A stretch of 20,074 nt of DNA from assembly GCA_023458355.1 (NCBI GenBank), contig JAEWZS010000189.1:1-20074 (forward strand), given 5' to 3'. The notes beneath the pieces were generated by a model. It saw nothing but the letters and a program-made list of their open reading frames with translations, did not search any database and had not been told where the DNA came from. This document shows, one piece after another, positions 1 through 7,100 of this stretch. The stretch's first letter is position 1. Every line of letters begins with the position of its first letter. The position numbers were made by a program, and so were the translations under genes. Origin of the DNA: Bacillota bacterium. Lineage in GTDB: Bacteria > Bacillota > Clostridia > Christensenellales > CAG-138.

Positions 1-1166
1 GCTCCGTGGGTGGCGATGTAATCGACGTTGGCGTTATCCCGACACCTGCTTTAGCATATCTTGTGCGATTGTATGAAGCGGACGCAGCTGTCATGGTAAG
101 TGCGTCACATAACACCATGGAGTATAACGGCATCAAATGGTTCAACGCAAAAGGATATAAACTGCCAGACGAGCTCGAGGACGAAATCGAGCGGATGATC
201 AAAGCCGATGTACCGTTACAAAGACCGACCGGTACGGACGTGGGGCATGTAATTAAAGCAAAGCGTGCGGCGTCTGAATACGCGTCCTTTTTGAAATCTA
301 CCGCTCGTACGCGCTTTGATGGCCTCCGCGTGGTGCTTGACTGCGCGAACGGCGCTTCTTCCAATATCGCACGGGAAGTGTTTTCATCGCTCGGTGCGGA
401 TGTAATATCTTGTGCAGACGAGCCGGACGGTAACAACATCAATGAAAAATGCGGCTCCATGCATGTTGAGCGGCTCCAGGAACTCGTAACGGAAACGGGT
501 GCTGACGCCGGTTTTGCCTTTGACGGCGATGCCGATAGGGTAATCGCAGCGGATGAATTTGGCAATATCGTAGACGGTGACAGAATACTTGGCATATGCG
601 CACTGGCTATGAAGGAAGAAAACAGACTCAAAAACGATACGCTTGTGATCACCGTTATGTCCAACTTGGGCTTAAAGGTGCGTATGAAAGAGCGCGGCGT
701 TCATATATCTGAAACCGCCGTAGGCGACCGCTACGTGATGGAGCGCATGCTCAAGGAAGATTACGCATTGGGCGGTGAACAATCCGGCCATGTGATATTC
801 CTGGACCTCAACACCACGGGCGACGGCATGCTCACTGCCATTCAGGTGCTAAACATATTGCGCAGTACCAAGAAAAGCATGTCGCAGCTTGCCTCGGATA
901 TACCCATTTATCCGCAAGTGCTCGTAAACGTGCGCGTTGATAACGAACGCAAGCAGGCTGCAATAAATGACGCGGAGCTGAAGGTGGCAATACAAAGTAT
1001 AGACAATGAACTCAAATCGTCCGGCCGCGTGCTTGTGCGCGCCTCGGGCACGGAGCCGTTAATCCGCATCATGCTTGAAGGGCAGGATGAAAACATCATA
1101 AGCCGCCATGCCATAGCGCTTGCCAAAATACTTGAGCGCAACCATGAGGGGAAGATTAAAGCATAA
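1..1166 (+). CDS. glmM: Phosphoglucosamine mutase, 5'-truncated by window edge
   Basis: Converts glucosamine-6-phosphate to glucosamine-1-phosphate, a cytosolic step toward UDP-GlcNAc and peptidoglycan. The reading frame is already open at the window start (codons in phase with base 3). About 386 residues are visible, against roughly 445-450 for the family, so around 60 N-terminal residues lie outside; the GTG at 6 is an internal Val, not the start. Counting from that Val, the active-site loop ASHN carries the phosphorylated Ser at about 34, the metal loop DGDADR is at 173-178, the sugar-binding GEQSGH motif follows, and the C-terminal phosphate-binding RASGTEPLIRIM is intact. All catalytic motifs in the visible part are present. 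The family also includes phosphomannomutases; the overall pattern fits GlmM best. It is followed by a strong terminator. Confidence 0.95.
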   Translation, partial: SVGGDVIDVGVIPTPALAYLVRLYEADAAVMVSASHNTMEYNGIKWFNAKGYKLPDELEDEIERMIKADVPLQRPTGTDVGHVIKAKRAASEYASFLKSTARTRFDGLRVVLDCANGASSNIAREVFSSLGADVISCADEPDGNNINEKCGSMHVERLQELVTETGADAGFAFDGDADRVIAADEFGNIVDGDRILGICALAMKEENRLKNDTLVITVMSNLGLKVRMKERGVHISETAVGDRYVMERMLKEDYALGGEQSGHVIFLDLNTTGDGMLTAIQVLNILRSTKKSMSQLASDIPIYPQVLVNVRVDNERKQAAINDAELKVAIQSIDNELKSSGRVLVRASGTEPLIRIMLEGQDENIISRHAIALAKILERNHEGKIKA

Positions 1167-1186
1167 ACCGCTTTTACTATCTAAAA

Positions 1187-1218
1187 TACCCGGCGGGAAA
1201 CTGTCGGGTAATTTTTTT
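1187..1218 (+). terminator. Rho-independent terminator after glmM
   Basis: Stem TACCCGGC (1187-1194) pairs with GTCGGGTA (1203-1210) with one G-U pair and an 8-base loop, followed by seven T (1212-1218). It should end the glmM transcript. Only 27 bases separate it from the next start codon, so the P-loop gene downstream either depends on read-through or on a promoter not visible in the gap. Confidence 0.9.
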
Positions 1219-1245
1219 GAAACCGGAATACAGGAGGGAACCTAA

Positions 1246-1692
1246 ATGGTGATTGGACTTATCGGCGAAAGCTGCACGGGAAAAAGCACGTTGGCAGAAA
1301 GGCTTATACATGAGCTTAAAGCGGAGGTATTTAGCGGCAAGGATTATTTAAAACTGGCAAAAAGTGAGGCTGCCGCTAAGGAAGCGTTTCAGCAAAAATT
1401 GCAGGACGCGATAACCTCGAGTAACGTTATATACGTCATTTCCGAAAAAGAGCATTTATCCCTTTTACCGGAAGGTGCGCTTCGCGTACTGGTGACGGCT
1501 GAGCTTGCTCTCATCAAAGAACGCTTTGCAGCTCGTATGCATGGGAATCTACCTGCGCCGGTCTCGCTGATGCTCGAAAAAAAGCATGGATGTTTTGACC
1601 AAGTAGCACACAATATCCGTATCGTGTCCGGTGAGACGCATTTAGATGAGGTATGTGCGCAGATTGTGAAGCTGGCGGGGGAAGCTCTCTGA
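1246..1692 (+). CDS. Small P-loop NTPase, kinase-like, function unknown
   Basis: A 148-residue protein beginning with a hydrophobic strand and the Walker A loop GESCTGKST (residues 7-15), as in small nucleotide, shikimate or cytidylate-type kinases. After the P-loop comes a helix (LAERLIHELK), a short strand (AEVFSG), and later the hydrophobic strands VIYVIS and ALRVLVTA, spaced like a kinase core. A C-terminal stretch rich in Arg and Lys (IKERFAARM and beyond) could supply lid residues. No substrate-binding motif of a named kinase is recognisable, so I assign no substrate. The ATG is preceded by a good Shine-Dalgarno (AGGAGG at 1232-1237). It sits between the glmM terminator and a terminator shared with the convergent glyS. 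It could be a nucleotide or metabolite kinase, or a dNTP-kinase-like protein of unknown role. Confidence 0.75.
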   Translation: MVIGLIGESCTGKSTLAERLIHELKAEVFSGKDYLKLAKSEAAAKEAFQQKLQDAITSSNVIYVISEKEHLSLLPEGALRVLVTAELALIKERFAARMHGNLPAPVSLMLEKKHGCFDQVAHNIRIVSGETHLDEVCAQIVKLAGEAL

Positions 1693-1726
1693 GAACCGTC
1701 TGTGCTTACACAAGCTGATTAATAGA

Positions 1727-1758
1727 AAACAGGGCCGCTTTAGAAAGCGGCCCTGTTT
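1727..1758. terminator. Bidirectional terminator between P-loop gene and glyS
   Basis: A perfect 15-base inverted repeat: AAACAGGGCCGCTTT (1727-1741) and AAAGCGGCCCTGTTT (1744-1758). With a normal loop the top pair would open to a TAGA tetraloop. Read on the minus strand it ends in a TTTT-rich tail, fitting glyS; read on the plus strand it ends in GTTTCGTAT, a weaker tail serving the P-loop gene. Its position between convergent genes fits use in both directions. Confidence 0.88.
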
Positions 1759-1771
1759 CGTATAAGAATCT

Positions 1772-3163
1772 TTAGAATACGAGTTTATCTTCGATGTACT
1801 TTACGAGTTTGTCGATTGCTATGCGCTCCTGCGCCATAGTGTCGCGGTCGCGTACGGTTACGGTGTTGTCCTCGAGGGTATCGAAGTCCACCGTAATGCA
1901 GTACGGCGTACCGATTTCATCCGCACGGCGGTAACGCTTGCCGATAGCACCTGTCTCGTCGTAATCCACCATGAAGTACTTTGAGAGCATGGTGTAGACT
2001 TCCTTTGCCTTGTCGCCCAGCTTGTTTTTTTGAAGCGGGAACACGGAGGCTTTGAAGGGTGCGAGCGCGGGGTGGAGATGTAAGATATTTCGCACATCGC
2101 CGTCCGGAAGAGTTTCTTCTTCGTACGCGTCACACAAAAATGCGAGCAGTACGCGGTCTGCACCCAAAGAAGGCTCGACGCAGTAGGGAACGTAGCGCTC
2201 GTTTGTAAAGGGATCCTGATAGTCGAGCACCGTGCCCGAGTGCTCTGTATGCGCCTTAAGGTCGAAATCCGTACGGCTGGCAATTCCCCAAAGCTCGCCG
2301 CGACCGAACGGGAATTCATATTCGATATCGGTGGTGCCGTTGGAGTAGTGGCTCAGTTCTGCTTTGTCATGTTCGCGCATGGTCAGGTTTTCTTCTTTTA
2401 AGCCAAGCGAAAGAAGAAAGTTTTTGCAGAAGTCCTTCCAGTAGGTATACCATGTGAGCTCCGTGCCGGGTTCACAGAAGAATTCGAGTTCCATCTGCTC
2501 GAACTCGCGTATGCGGAAGATGAAATTGCCCGGTGTAATCTCGTTGCGGAAGGATTTGCCGATTTGCGCGATGCCGAAGGGAAGCTTGCGGCGGGTGGTG
2601 CGCTGTACGTTTTTAAAATTCACGAAAATACCTTGCGCCGTTTCAGGGCGGAGATAAATCTCGCTTGCGGTATCTTCATTAACGCCCTGAAATGTTTTAA
2701 ACATCATGTTGAATTTACGGATGGAAGTAAAATCATGTTTGCCGCACTCGGGGCAGGCGATATGATGCTCGGCGATATAGCTCTGCATCTGCTCATTAAC
2801 CCAGCCGTCAGGGTGCACACCCTCTATATGATGTTCATTCACATAATCCTCGATGAGCTTGTCGGCACGGAAGCGTGCCTTGCAGGACTTGCAGTCCATC
2901 AGAGGATCATTGAAGTTAACGAGGTGACCGGAGGCAACCCATGTCTCCGGGTTCATGAGAATGGCGGAATCCATGCCCACGTTGTAAGGGCTTTCCTGCA
3001 CAAACTTACGCCACCACGCACGTTTAACGTTATTTTTAAGCTCCACGCCCAACGGGCCATAGTCCCACGAGTTCGCAAGTCCGCCGTAAATCTCGGAACC
3101 GGCGAAGATGAAACCGCGGTTTTTGCACAGCGCTACAATCTTATCCATGGTTACAGTTGCCAT
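1772..3163 (-). CDS. glyS: Glycyl-tRNA synthetase, single-chain (alpha2) type
   Basis: Class II aminoacyl-tRNA synthetase that charges tRNA-Gly with glycine in the cytosol; 463 residues, as expected for the single-chain dimeric enzyme rather than the separate alpha/beta glyQ-glyS form. Visible signatures: the N-terminal YGPLGVELKNN region, a four-Cys zinc-like site (C91, C94, C137, C140), the LRPETAQGIFVNFKN segment, motif 2 with FRNE at 205-208, motif 3 GADR at 344-347, and a C-terminal anticodon-binding domain. The frame is open 17 codons further upstream, but the Shine-Dalgarno AAAGGG (3170-3175 on the minus strand) lies 6 bases before the ATG at 3163, which gives the family-like start MATVTMDKIV. 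It is transcribed alone from its own promoter, opposite to nearly everything else here. Confidence 0.95.
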   Translation of the reverse strand: MATVTMDKIVALCKNRGFIFAGSEIYGGLANSWDYGPLGVELKNNVKRAWWRKFVQESPYNVGMDSAILMNPETWVASGHLVNFNDPLMDCKSCKARFRADKLIEDYVNEHHIEGVHPDGWVNEQMQSYIAEHHIACPECGKHDFTSIRKFNMMFKTFQGVNEDTASEIYLRPETAQGIFVNFKNVQRTTRRKLPFGIAQIGKSFRNEITPGNFIFRIREFEQMELEFFCEPGTELTWYTYWKDFCKNFLLSLGLKEENLTMREHDKAELSHYSNGTTDIEYEFPFGRGELWGIASRTDFDLKAHTEHSGTVLDYQDPFTNERYVPYCVEPSLGADRVLLAFLCDAYEEETLPDGDVRNILHLHPALAPFKASVFPLQKNKLGDKAKEVYTMLSKYFMVDYDETGAIGKRYRRADEIGTPYCITVDFDTLEDNTVTVRDRDTMAQERIAIDKLVKYIEDKLVF

Positions 3164-3181
3164 ATACATCCCTTTCAAGCA

Positions 3182-3231
3182 GGCGTTGTACGCCCGTAAA
3201 TTTGACTTATTCAATACCGCGAATCGCGATA
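3182..3231 (-). promoter_or_regulatory. glyS leader with two small hairpins
   Basis: The predicted 5' leader of glyS is only about 90 bases long. It holds two short hairpins: TATCGCG/CGCGGTA around a 3-base loop (3215-3231) and GGCGT/ACGCC around a 3-base loop (3182-3194), the latter just before the Shine-Dalgarno. The leader is too short for a T-box and no T-box antiterminator core is visible. Any regulatory role is inference. Confidence 0.35.
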
Positions 3232-3262
3232 ATTCCTATTAAAAAGGTAAAAAGCGTATTTA

Positions 3263-3290
3263 ATCATAACATACGGAGGCGGTTTGTCAA
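3263..3290 (-). promoter_or_regulatory. Sigma-A-type promoter of glyS
   Basis: On the minus strand a perfect -35 TTGACA (3285-3290) is followed, after 16 bases, by -10 TATGAT (3263-3268, 5 of 6 consensus bases). This predicts transcription starting near 3256 and a leader of about 90 bases. Confidence 0.8.
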
Positions 3291-3371
3291 GATGCACACA
3301 TGTTAGCCCGAGTGCGTACTATATCGTAGCAAGAGCGCGCCGCGCTTAATTTTGAAGGAGGCTTTTGAAGT

Positions 3372-3608
3372 ATGTTCTTCGGCAATAACAATGGTTTCGG
3401 AAACAACAGCTGCTGGTGGATCATCATCCTCATACTGCTGTTCTCCTGCTGCGGTAACAACAACGATGATTGCGGCAGCAACAACGGCATCTTTGGCGGC
3501 AACAACTGCTGGTGGATCATCATCCTGCTTCTGATCCTGTGCAGCTGCGGTGGGAACAACGATTTCAGCAGCTGTGGCAGCAACAACAATTGCGGTTGCG
3601 GCTGCTAG
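3372..3608 (+). CDS. Small Cys/Asn/Gly-rich protein with two CWW-hydrophobic repeats
   Basis: A 78-residue protein of unrecognised family. Two units follow each other with an exact offset of 32 residues: NNSCWWIIILILLFSCCGNN (11-30) and NNCWWIIILLLILCSCGGNN (44-63). Each starts with Cys-Trp-Trp, continues with about eight Ile/Leu residues and ends with Cys pairs. The linkers and tail are Asn, Gly, Ser and Cys (tail CGSNNNCGCGC, 68-78). Twelve Cys are present in all. The hydrophobic runs are only 8-10 residues, short for ordinary transmembrane helices. The Shine-Dalgarno AAGGAGG (about 3355-3361) lies roughly 10 bases before the ATG. In spore-formers, small Cys- or Gly-rich proteins of this style are often coat or membrane-associated, but that is inference only. 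No clear promoter is visible. Confidence 0.7.
   Translation: MFFGNNNGFGNNSCWWIIILILLFSCCGNNNDDCGSNNGIFGGNNCWWIIILLLILCSCGGNNDFSSCGSNNNCGCGC
3410..3526 (+). repeat. Internal DNA duplication in the CWW small gene
   Basis: An identical 21-base block occurs at 3410-3430 and again at 3506-3526, coding for the Cys-Trp-Trp-Ile-Ile-Ile-Leu core. The surrounding sequence is similar but diverged, at an offset of 96 bases (32 codons). This indicates an in-frame tandem duplication within the gene. Confidence 0.85.
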
Positions 3609-3611
3609 CAG

Positions 3612-3896
3612 TCAGCACGGACCGCCCGGGGGTGAGGCGGGCAGAGGGCCCGCCTCAAAGCCGCTAACAAGCTGTTCCTTCTCCTCCTTCTTAAGCCGTT
3701 TCAAGGCGCACTCGCGCTGCATCGCCTCGTGCTTGCTCGGATAGGCTTCAAGATAGGCTAACGCCACCGGCAAACGCACACGCGTATATTTGCTTGCCGT
3801 ACCACTATTGTGGGCGGCAAGCCTTTTTTTAATATTCACGGTATAGCCAGTATAAAGCGAGCTATCCGCACAGCGAAGCATGTACGCATAAAACAT
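3612..3896 (-). CDS. GIY-YIG nuclease-domain protein (UPF0213/YhbQ-like)
   Basis: A 94-residue single-domain protein of the GIY-YIG fold. The paired motif is YAY (3-5) and YTG (15-17); the other expected residues are R25 (KKRLAAHN), H29, Y37 (SKYT) and the metal-binding Glu at 62 (RECALKRLKK). Family members are small stand-alone nuclease domains with suspected roles in DNA handling; the substrate is not known from sequence. The frame is open 21 codons further upstream, but the Shine-Dalgarno GAGAAGG 8 bases before the ATG at 3896 gives MFYAYMLRC, the normal family start. The last 15 or so codons form an odd Pro/Gly tail (PLPASPPGGPC) encoded by a GC-rich inverted repeat. It is convergent with the CWW gene (3 bases apart) and divergent from lepA. 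Confidence 0.88.
   Translation of the reverse strand: MFYAYMLRCADSSLYTGYTVNIKKRLAAHNSGTASKYTRVRLPVALAYLEAYPSKHEAMQRECALKRLKKEEKEQLVSGFEAGPLPASPPGGPC
3633..3657. terminator. GC-rich hairpin at the 3' ends of the CWW and GIY-YIG genes
   Basis: A perfect 10-base inverted repeat TGAGGCGGGC (3633-3642) and GCCCGCCTCA (3648-3657) with a 5-base loop, 25 bases past the stop codon of the CWW gene. No T tract follows on either strand, so it is not a classic intrinsic terminator. It lies inside the 3' end of the GIY-YIG coding region and may still block or stabilise the CWW transcript end. Confidence 0.4.
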
Positions 3897-3930
3897 GGGA
3901 AGTACCTTCTCAAAATACTGTGCTTTTATC

Positions 3931-3959
3931 ATGATACCATGTGCCGCCAACGCTTGCAA
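3931..3959 (-). promoter_or_regulatory. Sigma-A-type promoter of the GIY-YIG gene
   Basis: On the minus strand -35 TTGCAA (3954-3959), a 17-base spacer, and -10 TATCAT (3931-3936). Predicted start near 3924, leaving a leader of about 28 bases. The -35 hexamer is the same six bases used on the other strand for lepA. Confidence 0.6.
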
Positions 3960-3982
3960 TTTTATGCCGCATCAAGTATGAT
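3954..3982 (+). promoter_or_regulatory. Sigma-A-type promoter of lepA-hemW
   Basis: -35 TTGCAA (3954-3959), a 17-base spacer, and -10 TATGAT (3977-3982, 5 of 6 consensus). Predicted start near 3989, with a leader of about 34 bases before the lepA ATG. Confidence 0.68.
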
Positions 3983-4022
3983 TTCCTAGAGAAAAATATC
4001 GAAAAACACAGTGGAGGCTTTC

Positions 4023-5822
4023 ATGGGTTTTCCCCGCGAGTTCATACGAAACTTCTGCATTATCGCGCATATTGATCACGGTAAGTCCACCTTGGCAGAC
4101 AGGCTTATGGAGCTTACCGATACGGTCGCCGCACGCGATATGGAGGCGCAGCTTCTCGACACTATGGAGATCGAGCGCGAGCGCGGCATCACCATCAAAG
4201 CTACAGCCGTGCGCATGTTTTACACACATACGGACGGCAACCGCTATATGCTCAACCTCATCGATACGCCGGGGCATGTTGACTTCTCCTATGAAGTATC
4301 AAGAAGCCTTGCCGCGTGCGAAGGCGCCGTACTCGTGGATGCCACACAGGGTATAGAAGCGCAGACGCTTGCTAACGTTTACTTAGCGCTTGACGCGGGG
4401 CTTGAGATTGTTCCCGTCATCAATAAGATCGATCTCCCGAGCGCAGACCCTGAATTTGTCGCCAAGGAGATTGAGGATGTGATTGGCCTGCCTGCCACAG
4501 ACGCACCTCGCATCTCCGCAAAAAACGGCATTAACGTTGCTGAGGTATTAAAGCAGATTGTGGAGCTCGTTCCGCCGCCGCAGGGCAGCAAAGATGAGCC
4601 TCTGCGCGCACTCATTTTTGACAGCATCTACGACAACTATAAAGGTGCCTTAAGTTATGTCCGTGTTAAGGAAGGGACCGTAAAACCGGGCATGACCATA
4701 CGCTTTATGGCCGGTAAAAAGGAGTTTGACGTTACCGAAGTCGGTGTATTTCAACCTGGACTTCGCGCAACCGAGGAATTGACCGCCGGAGAAGTAGGTT
4801 ATATCGTTGCCTCCATCAAGAGCGTTGCCGATACCAAGGTCGGTGATACCGTTACCGACGCAGATAACCCCGCCAAAACGCCTCTTCCGGGCTACAAAGA
4901 GGCGAACCCCATGGTATTTTGCGGCATTTATCCCGCGGACGGCGCGGATTACGGAAGCCTCAAGGATGCTCTCGAAAAGCTAAAGCTCAACGATGCCTCC
5001 CTAAAATATGAACCGGAAACTTCCATGGCGTTAGGCTTTGGATTCCGCTGCGGCTTTTTGGGCCTTTTGCATATGGAAGTCATCCAAGAACGGCTTGAGC
5101 GTGAGTTCGACCTCGATCTTGTGACCACCGCCCCAAGCGTTATCTACAAAATCACGAAGACCGATAATACGGAGCTTCTCCTCGATAACCCCTCTAACAT
5201 GCCAAGCCCTACGGATATCCTCTATATGGAAGAGCCTATGGTGGAGGCACATATTATGTCGCCTTCGGAGTTCGTAGGTACAATCATGGAGCTTTGTCAG
5301 GAAAAGCGCGGTGTATTTCAGGATATGAAATACATAGAGGAAACGCGCGTTAACATCAAATATCTGCTTCCTCTTAACGAAATTATCTACGATTTCTTCG
5401 ACCAACTTAAATCTCGAAGCCGCGGCTATGCTTCGTTTGATTACGATATGAAGGGCTATGAAAAAAGCGACCTCGTGAAGCTCGACTTTTTGCTCAACGG
5501 CGATATGTGTGACGCGCTTTCCACCATCGTACATCGAGACAAAGCGTATTCTAAGGGCCGAAACGTTGCAGAAAAGCTGCAGGAGGTCATTCCGCGTCAG
5601 CAGTTTGAAATACCCATTCAGGCAGCAATCGGCGGAAAGATCATCGCGCGCGAAACCGTGCGCGCCGTGCGCAAGGATGTGCTTGCTAAGTGTTATGGCG
5701 GCGATATTACACGAAAGAAGAAGCTCTTAGAAAAGCAGAAAGAAGGCAAGAAGCGCATGCGCCAGGTCGGATCTGTTTCGCTGCCCAGCGAGGCCTTCAT
5801 GAGCGTGCTTCGTATTGATTAA
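4023..5822 (+). CDS. lepA: Elongation factor 4 (LepA), ribosomal GTPase
   Basis: A translational GTPase that acts on the ribosome (described roles include back-translocation and 30S biogenesis); 599 residues, the standard length. The G domain shows AHIDHGKS (G1, residues 15-22), RGIT (G2), DTPGHVDF (G3), NKID (G4) and SAK (G5). Beta-barrel and EF-G-like domains follow, then the LepA-specific C-terminal domain ending VGSVSLPSEAFMSVLRID. The frame is open from a GTG at 4011, but that codon lies directly before the Shine-Dalgarno GGAGG (4013-4017). The ATG at 4023 is 5 bases after that site and gives the family-like start MGFPREFIRNFCIIAHID. It is transcribed from a promoter at 3954-3982, and its TAA overlaps the hemW ATG by one base, so the two are translationally coupled. 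Confidence 0.97.
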   Translation: MGFPREFIRNFCIIAHIDHGKSTLADRLMELTDTVAARDMEAQLLDTMEIERERGITIKATAVRMFYTHTDGNRYMLNLIDTPGHVDFSYEVSRSLAACEGAVLVDATQGIEAQTLANVYLALDAGLEIVPVINKIDLPSADPEFVAKEIEDVIGLPATDAPRISAKNGINVAEVLKQIVELVPPPQGSKDEPLRALIFDSIYDNYKGALSYVRVKEGTVKPGMTIRFMAGKKEFDVTEVGVFQPGLRATEELTAGEVGYIVASIKSVADTKVGDTVTDADNPAKTPLPGYKEANPMVFCGIYPADGADYGSLKDALEKLKLNDASLKYEPETSMALGFGFRCGFLGLLHMEVIQERLEREFDLDLVTTAPSVIYKITKTDNTELLLDNPSNMPSPTDILYMEEPMVEAHIMSPSEFVGTIMELCQEKRGVFQDMKYIEETRVNIKYLLPLNEIIYDFFDQLKSRSRGYASFDYDMKGYEKSDLVKLDFLLNGDMCDALSTIVHRDKAYSKGRNVAEKLQEVIPRQQFEIPIQAAIGGKIIARETVRAVRKDVLAKCYGGDITRKKKLLEKQKEGKKRMRQVGSVSLPSEAFMSVLRID

Positions 5823-6985
5823 TGCCAAGTATTTATATTCACATCCCGTTCTGTATCAAAAAATGCGCTTACTGCGACTTCGTATCGTTTGAGAACATGC
5901 CGTTTATGGCGCAATATTGTAATGCGCTGAAAGCCGAAATGGAAGTTTCGGCTTTTTGCATACCGCATGTTAACTTCGATACGGTATTCTTAGGCGGAGG
6001 TACACCTTCAACGCTGCCGTTAGGTGCAATAAAGAGCATACTTGACACGCTGAAGATGCGGTTTTCCATTGCGGAAAGTGCGGAGATAACCATGGAGTGT
6101 AACCCCGGCACGGTTAGCCTTGATAAACTTAAGGAATATCGCGCTGCGGGTGTGAACCGTCTTTCCTTCGGGTTACAAAGCGCAAGCGACGCGCTTTTGA
6201 AGGGTATAGGCCGCATCCACACCTACGATGATTTTCTCAATAGCTACGCACTTGCGCGACAGGCGGGCTTTTCAAACATCAATGTGGACGTTATGTACGG
6301 TTTGCCAAACCAGACAGTACGGGAAATTTCTGAAACACTTAATGCACTTTTCGTGTTTAGACCCGAGCATATATCGGCATACTCACTCATTTTGGAGGAG
6401 GGAACACCGCTTCATGCCTGCGTGGAGCGCGGGGAGGTACGTTTGCCCGACGAGGAAGAAGTCTACGTGCAGCACCGAACTTGCATTGAAATGCTTCAAA
6501 ATAACGGGTACGAGCGCTATGAGATATCCAACTATGCGCGTCGTGGTTTGCAAGCAAAAAGCCCGTTTAGGTGCAGGCACAACCTCAACTATTGGAATAA
6601 CGGAGAATACCTCGGAATCGGGTTGAACGCGCATTCTGCCATGCGGCTTGAAGGAGCCTTTACGCGATGGAGCAATACTGCAAACCTACAAGAATACCTC
6701 TTATGCACGGATAGTGGAGCATTACCCATAGAAGAAAAACAGATAATTGGCAAAGATGAAGAAATGTTTGAATGTGTGATGCTCGGACTCAGACAAACAG
6801 ACGGGATTGAACTTGAGGCATTTGAAAAGCGTTTCCATGAAAGCGTACATGCGCATTATGATTCGGTAATAGCAAAACTCGTATCGCTTCATTGGCTCGA
6901 GATAGAAAACGGTTTTATACATCTTACAGATATCGGCCTCGATATGCAAAACGAGGCGCTCCTGTACTTTATGGACGAGGAATAG
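5822..6985 (+). CDS. hemW: Radical SAM heme chaperone HemW
   Basis: A HemN-related radical SAM protein. HemW proteins bind heme and are thought to deliver it to respiratory enzymes; they are often mislabelled oxygen-independent coproporphyrinogen III oxidase. The 387-residue chain begins YIHIPFCIKKCAYCDF, whose Cys at 11, 15 and 18 bind the 4Fe-4S cluster. GGGTPS, ECNPGT, RLSFGLQS and NVDVMYGLP mark the radical SAM barrel, and the HNLNYW/GIGLNAHS region is typical of the HemW C-terminal part. The fourth N-terminal Cys of true HemN (CxxxCxxCxC) is absent here: the motif ends CDF. Its ATG overlaps the lepA stop (TAATG) and no strong Shine-Dalgarno is seen, so translation probably depends on lepA. 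This pair directly upstream of hrcA is common in Firmicutes. Confidence 0.94.
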   Translation: MPSIYIHIPFCIKKCAYCDFVSFENMPFMAQYCNALKAEMEVSAFCIPHVNFDTVFLGGGTPSTLPLGAIKSILDTLKMRFSIAESAEITMECNPGTVSLDKLKEYRAAGVNRLSFGLQSASDALLKGIGRIHTYDDFLNSYALARQAGFSNINVDVMYGLPNQTVREISETLNALFVFRPEHISAYSLILEEGTPLHACVERGEVRLPDEEEVYVQHRTCIEMLQNNGYERYEISNYARRGLQAKSPFRCRHNLNYWNNGEYLGIGLNAHSAMRLEGAFTRWSNTANLQEYLLCTDSGALPIEEKQIIGKDEEMFECVMLGLRQTDGIELEAFEKRFHESVHAHYDSVIAKLVSLHWLEIENGFIHLTDIGLDMQNEALLYFMDEE

Positions 6986-7100
6986 CGTTGTAATCGATTG
7001 ATGAAACTATAAAAAGAGCTGATTTGAGCCGTTTCGTCTTTTTAAGAAAGCAGAGCGGATAATGTTGCTGTTTTGTCACATTGGTGTGCCCGCTGTTACC

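Noticed and set aside
2564..3199. A 211-codon open frame on the plus strand opposite glyS
   Set aside because: It lies wholly antisense to a well-supported synthetase gene and has no family motif or proper start signal; it mirrors codon bias of the real gene.
3164..3260. A T-box riboswitch in front of glyS
   Set aside because: The leader is only about 90 bases and no T-box core or terminator/antiterminator pair is visible.
3285..3325. A sporulation-type (sigma-G-like) promoter for the CWW gene, with CGTACTA at 3315-3321
   Set aside because: The -10-like element lacks a convincing -35 at the right distance, so I do not annotate it.
3287..3589. Leu/Pro-rich open frame antisense to the CWW small gene
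   Set aside because: Low-complexity translation of the complementary repeats, lacking the strong Shine-Dalgarno that the plus-strand gene has.
5031..5534. A 167-codon open frame on the minus strand opposite lepA
   Set aside because: Shadow of the lepA C-terminal coding region, without a Shine-Dalgarno.
7011..7043. AAAAAGA/TCTTTTT inverted repeat after hemW as a terminator
   Set aside because: The stem is A/T-only with a 19-base loop, too weak for an intrinsic terminator. hemW may end there by other means.
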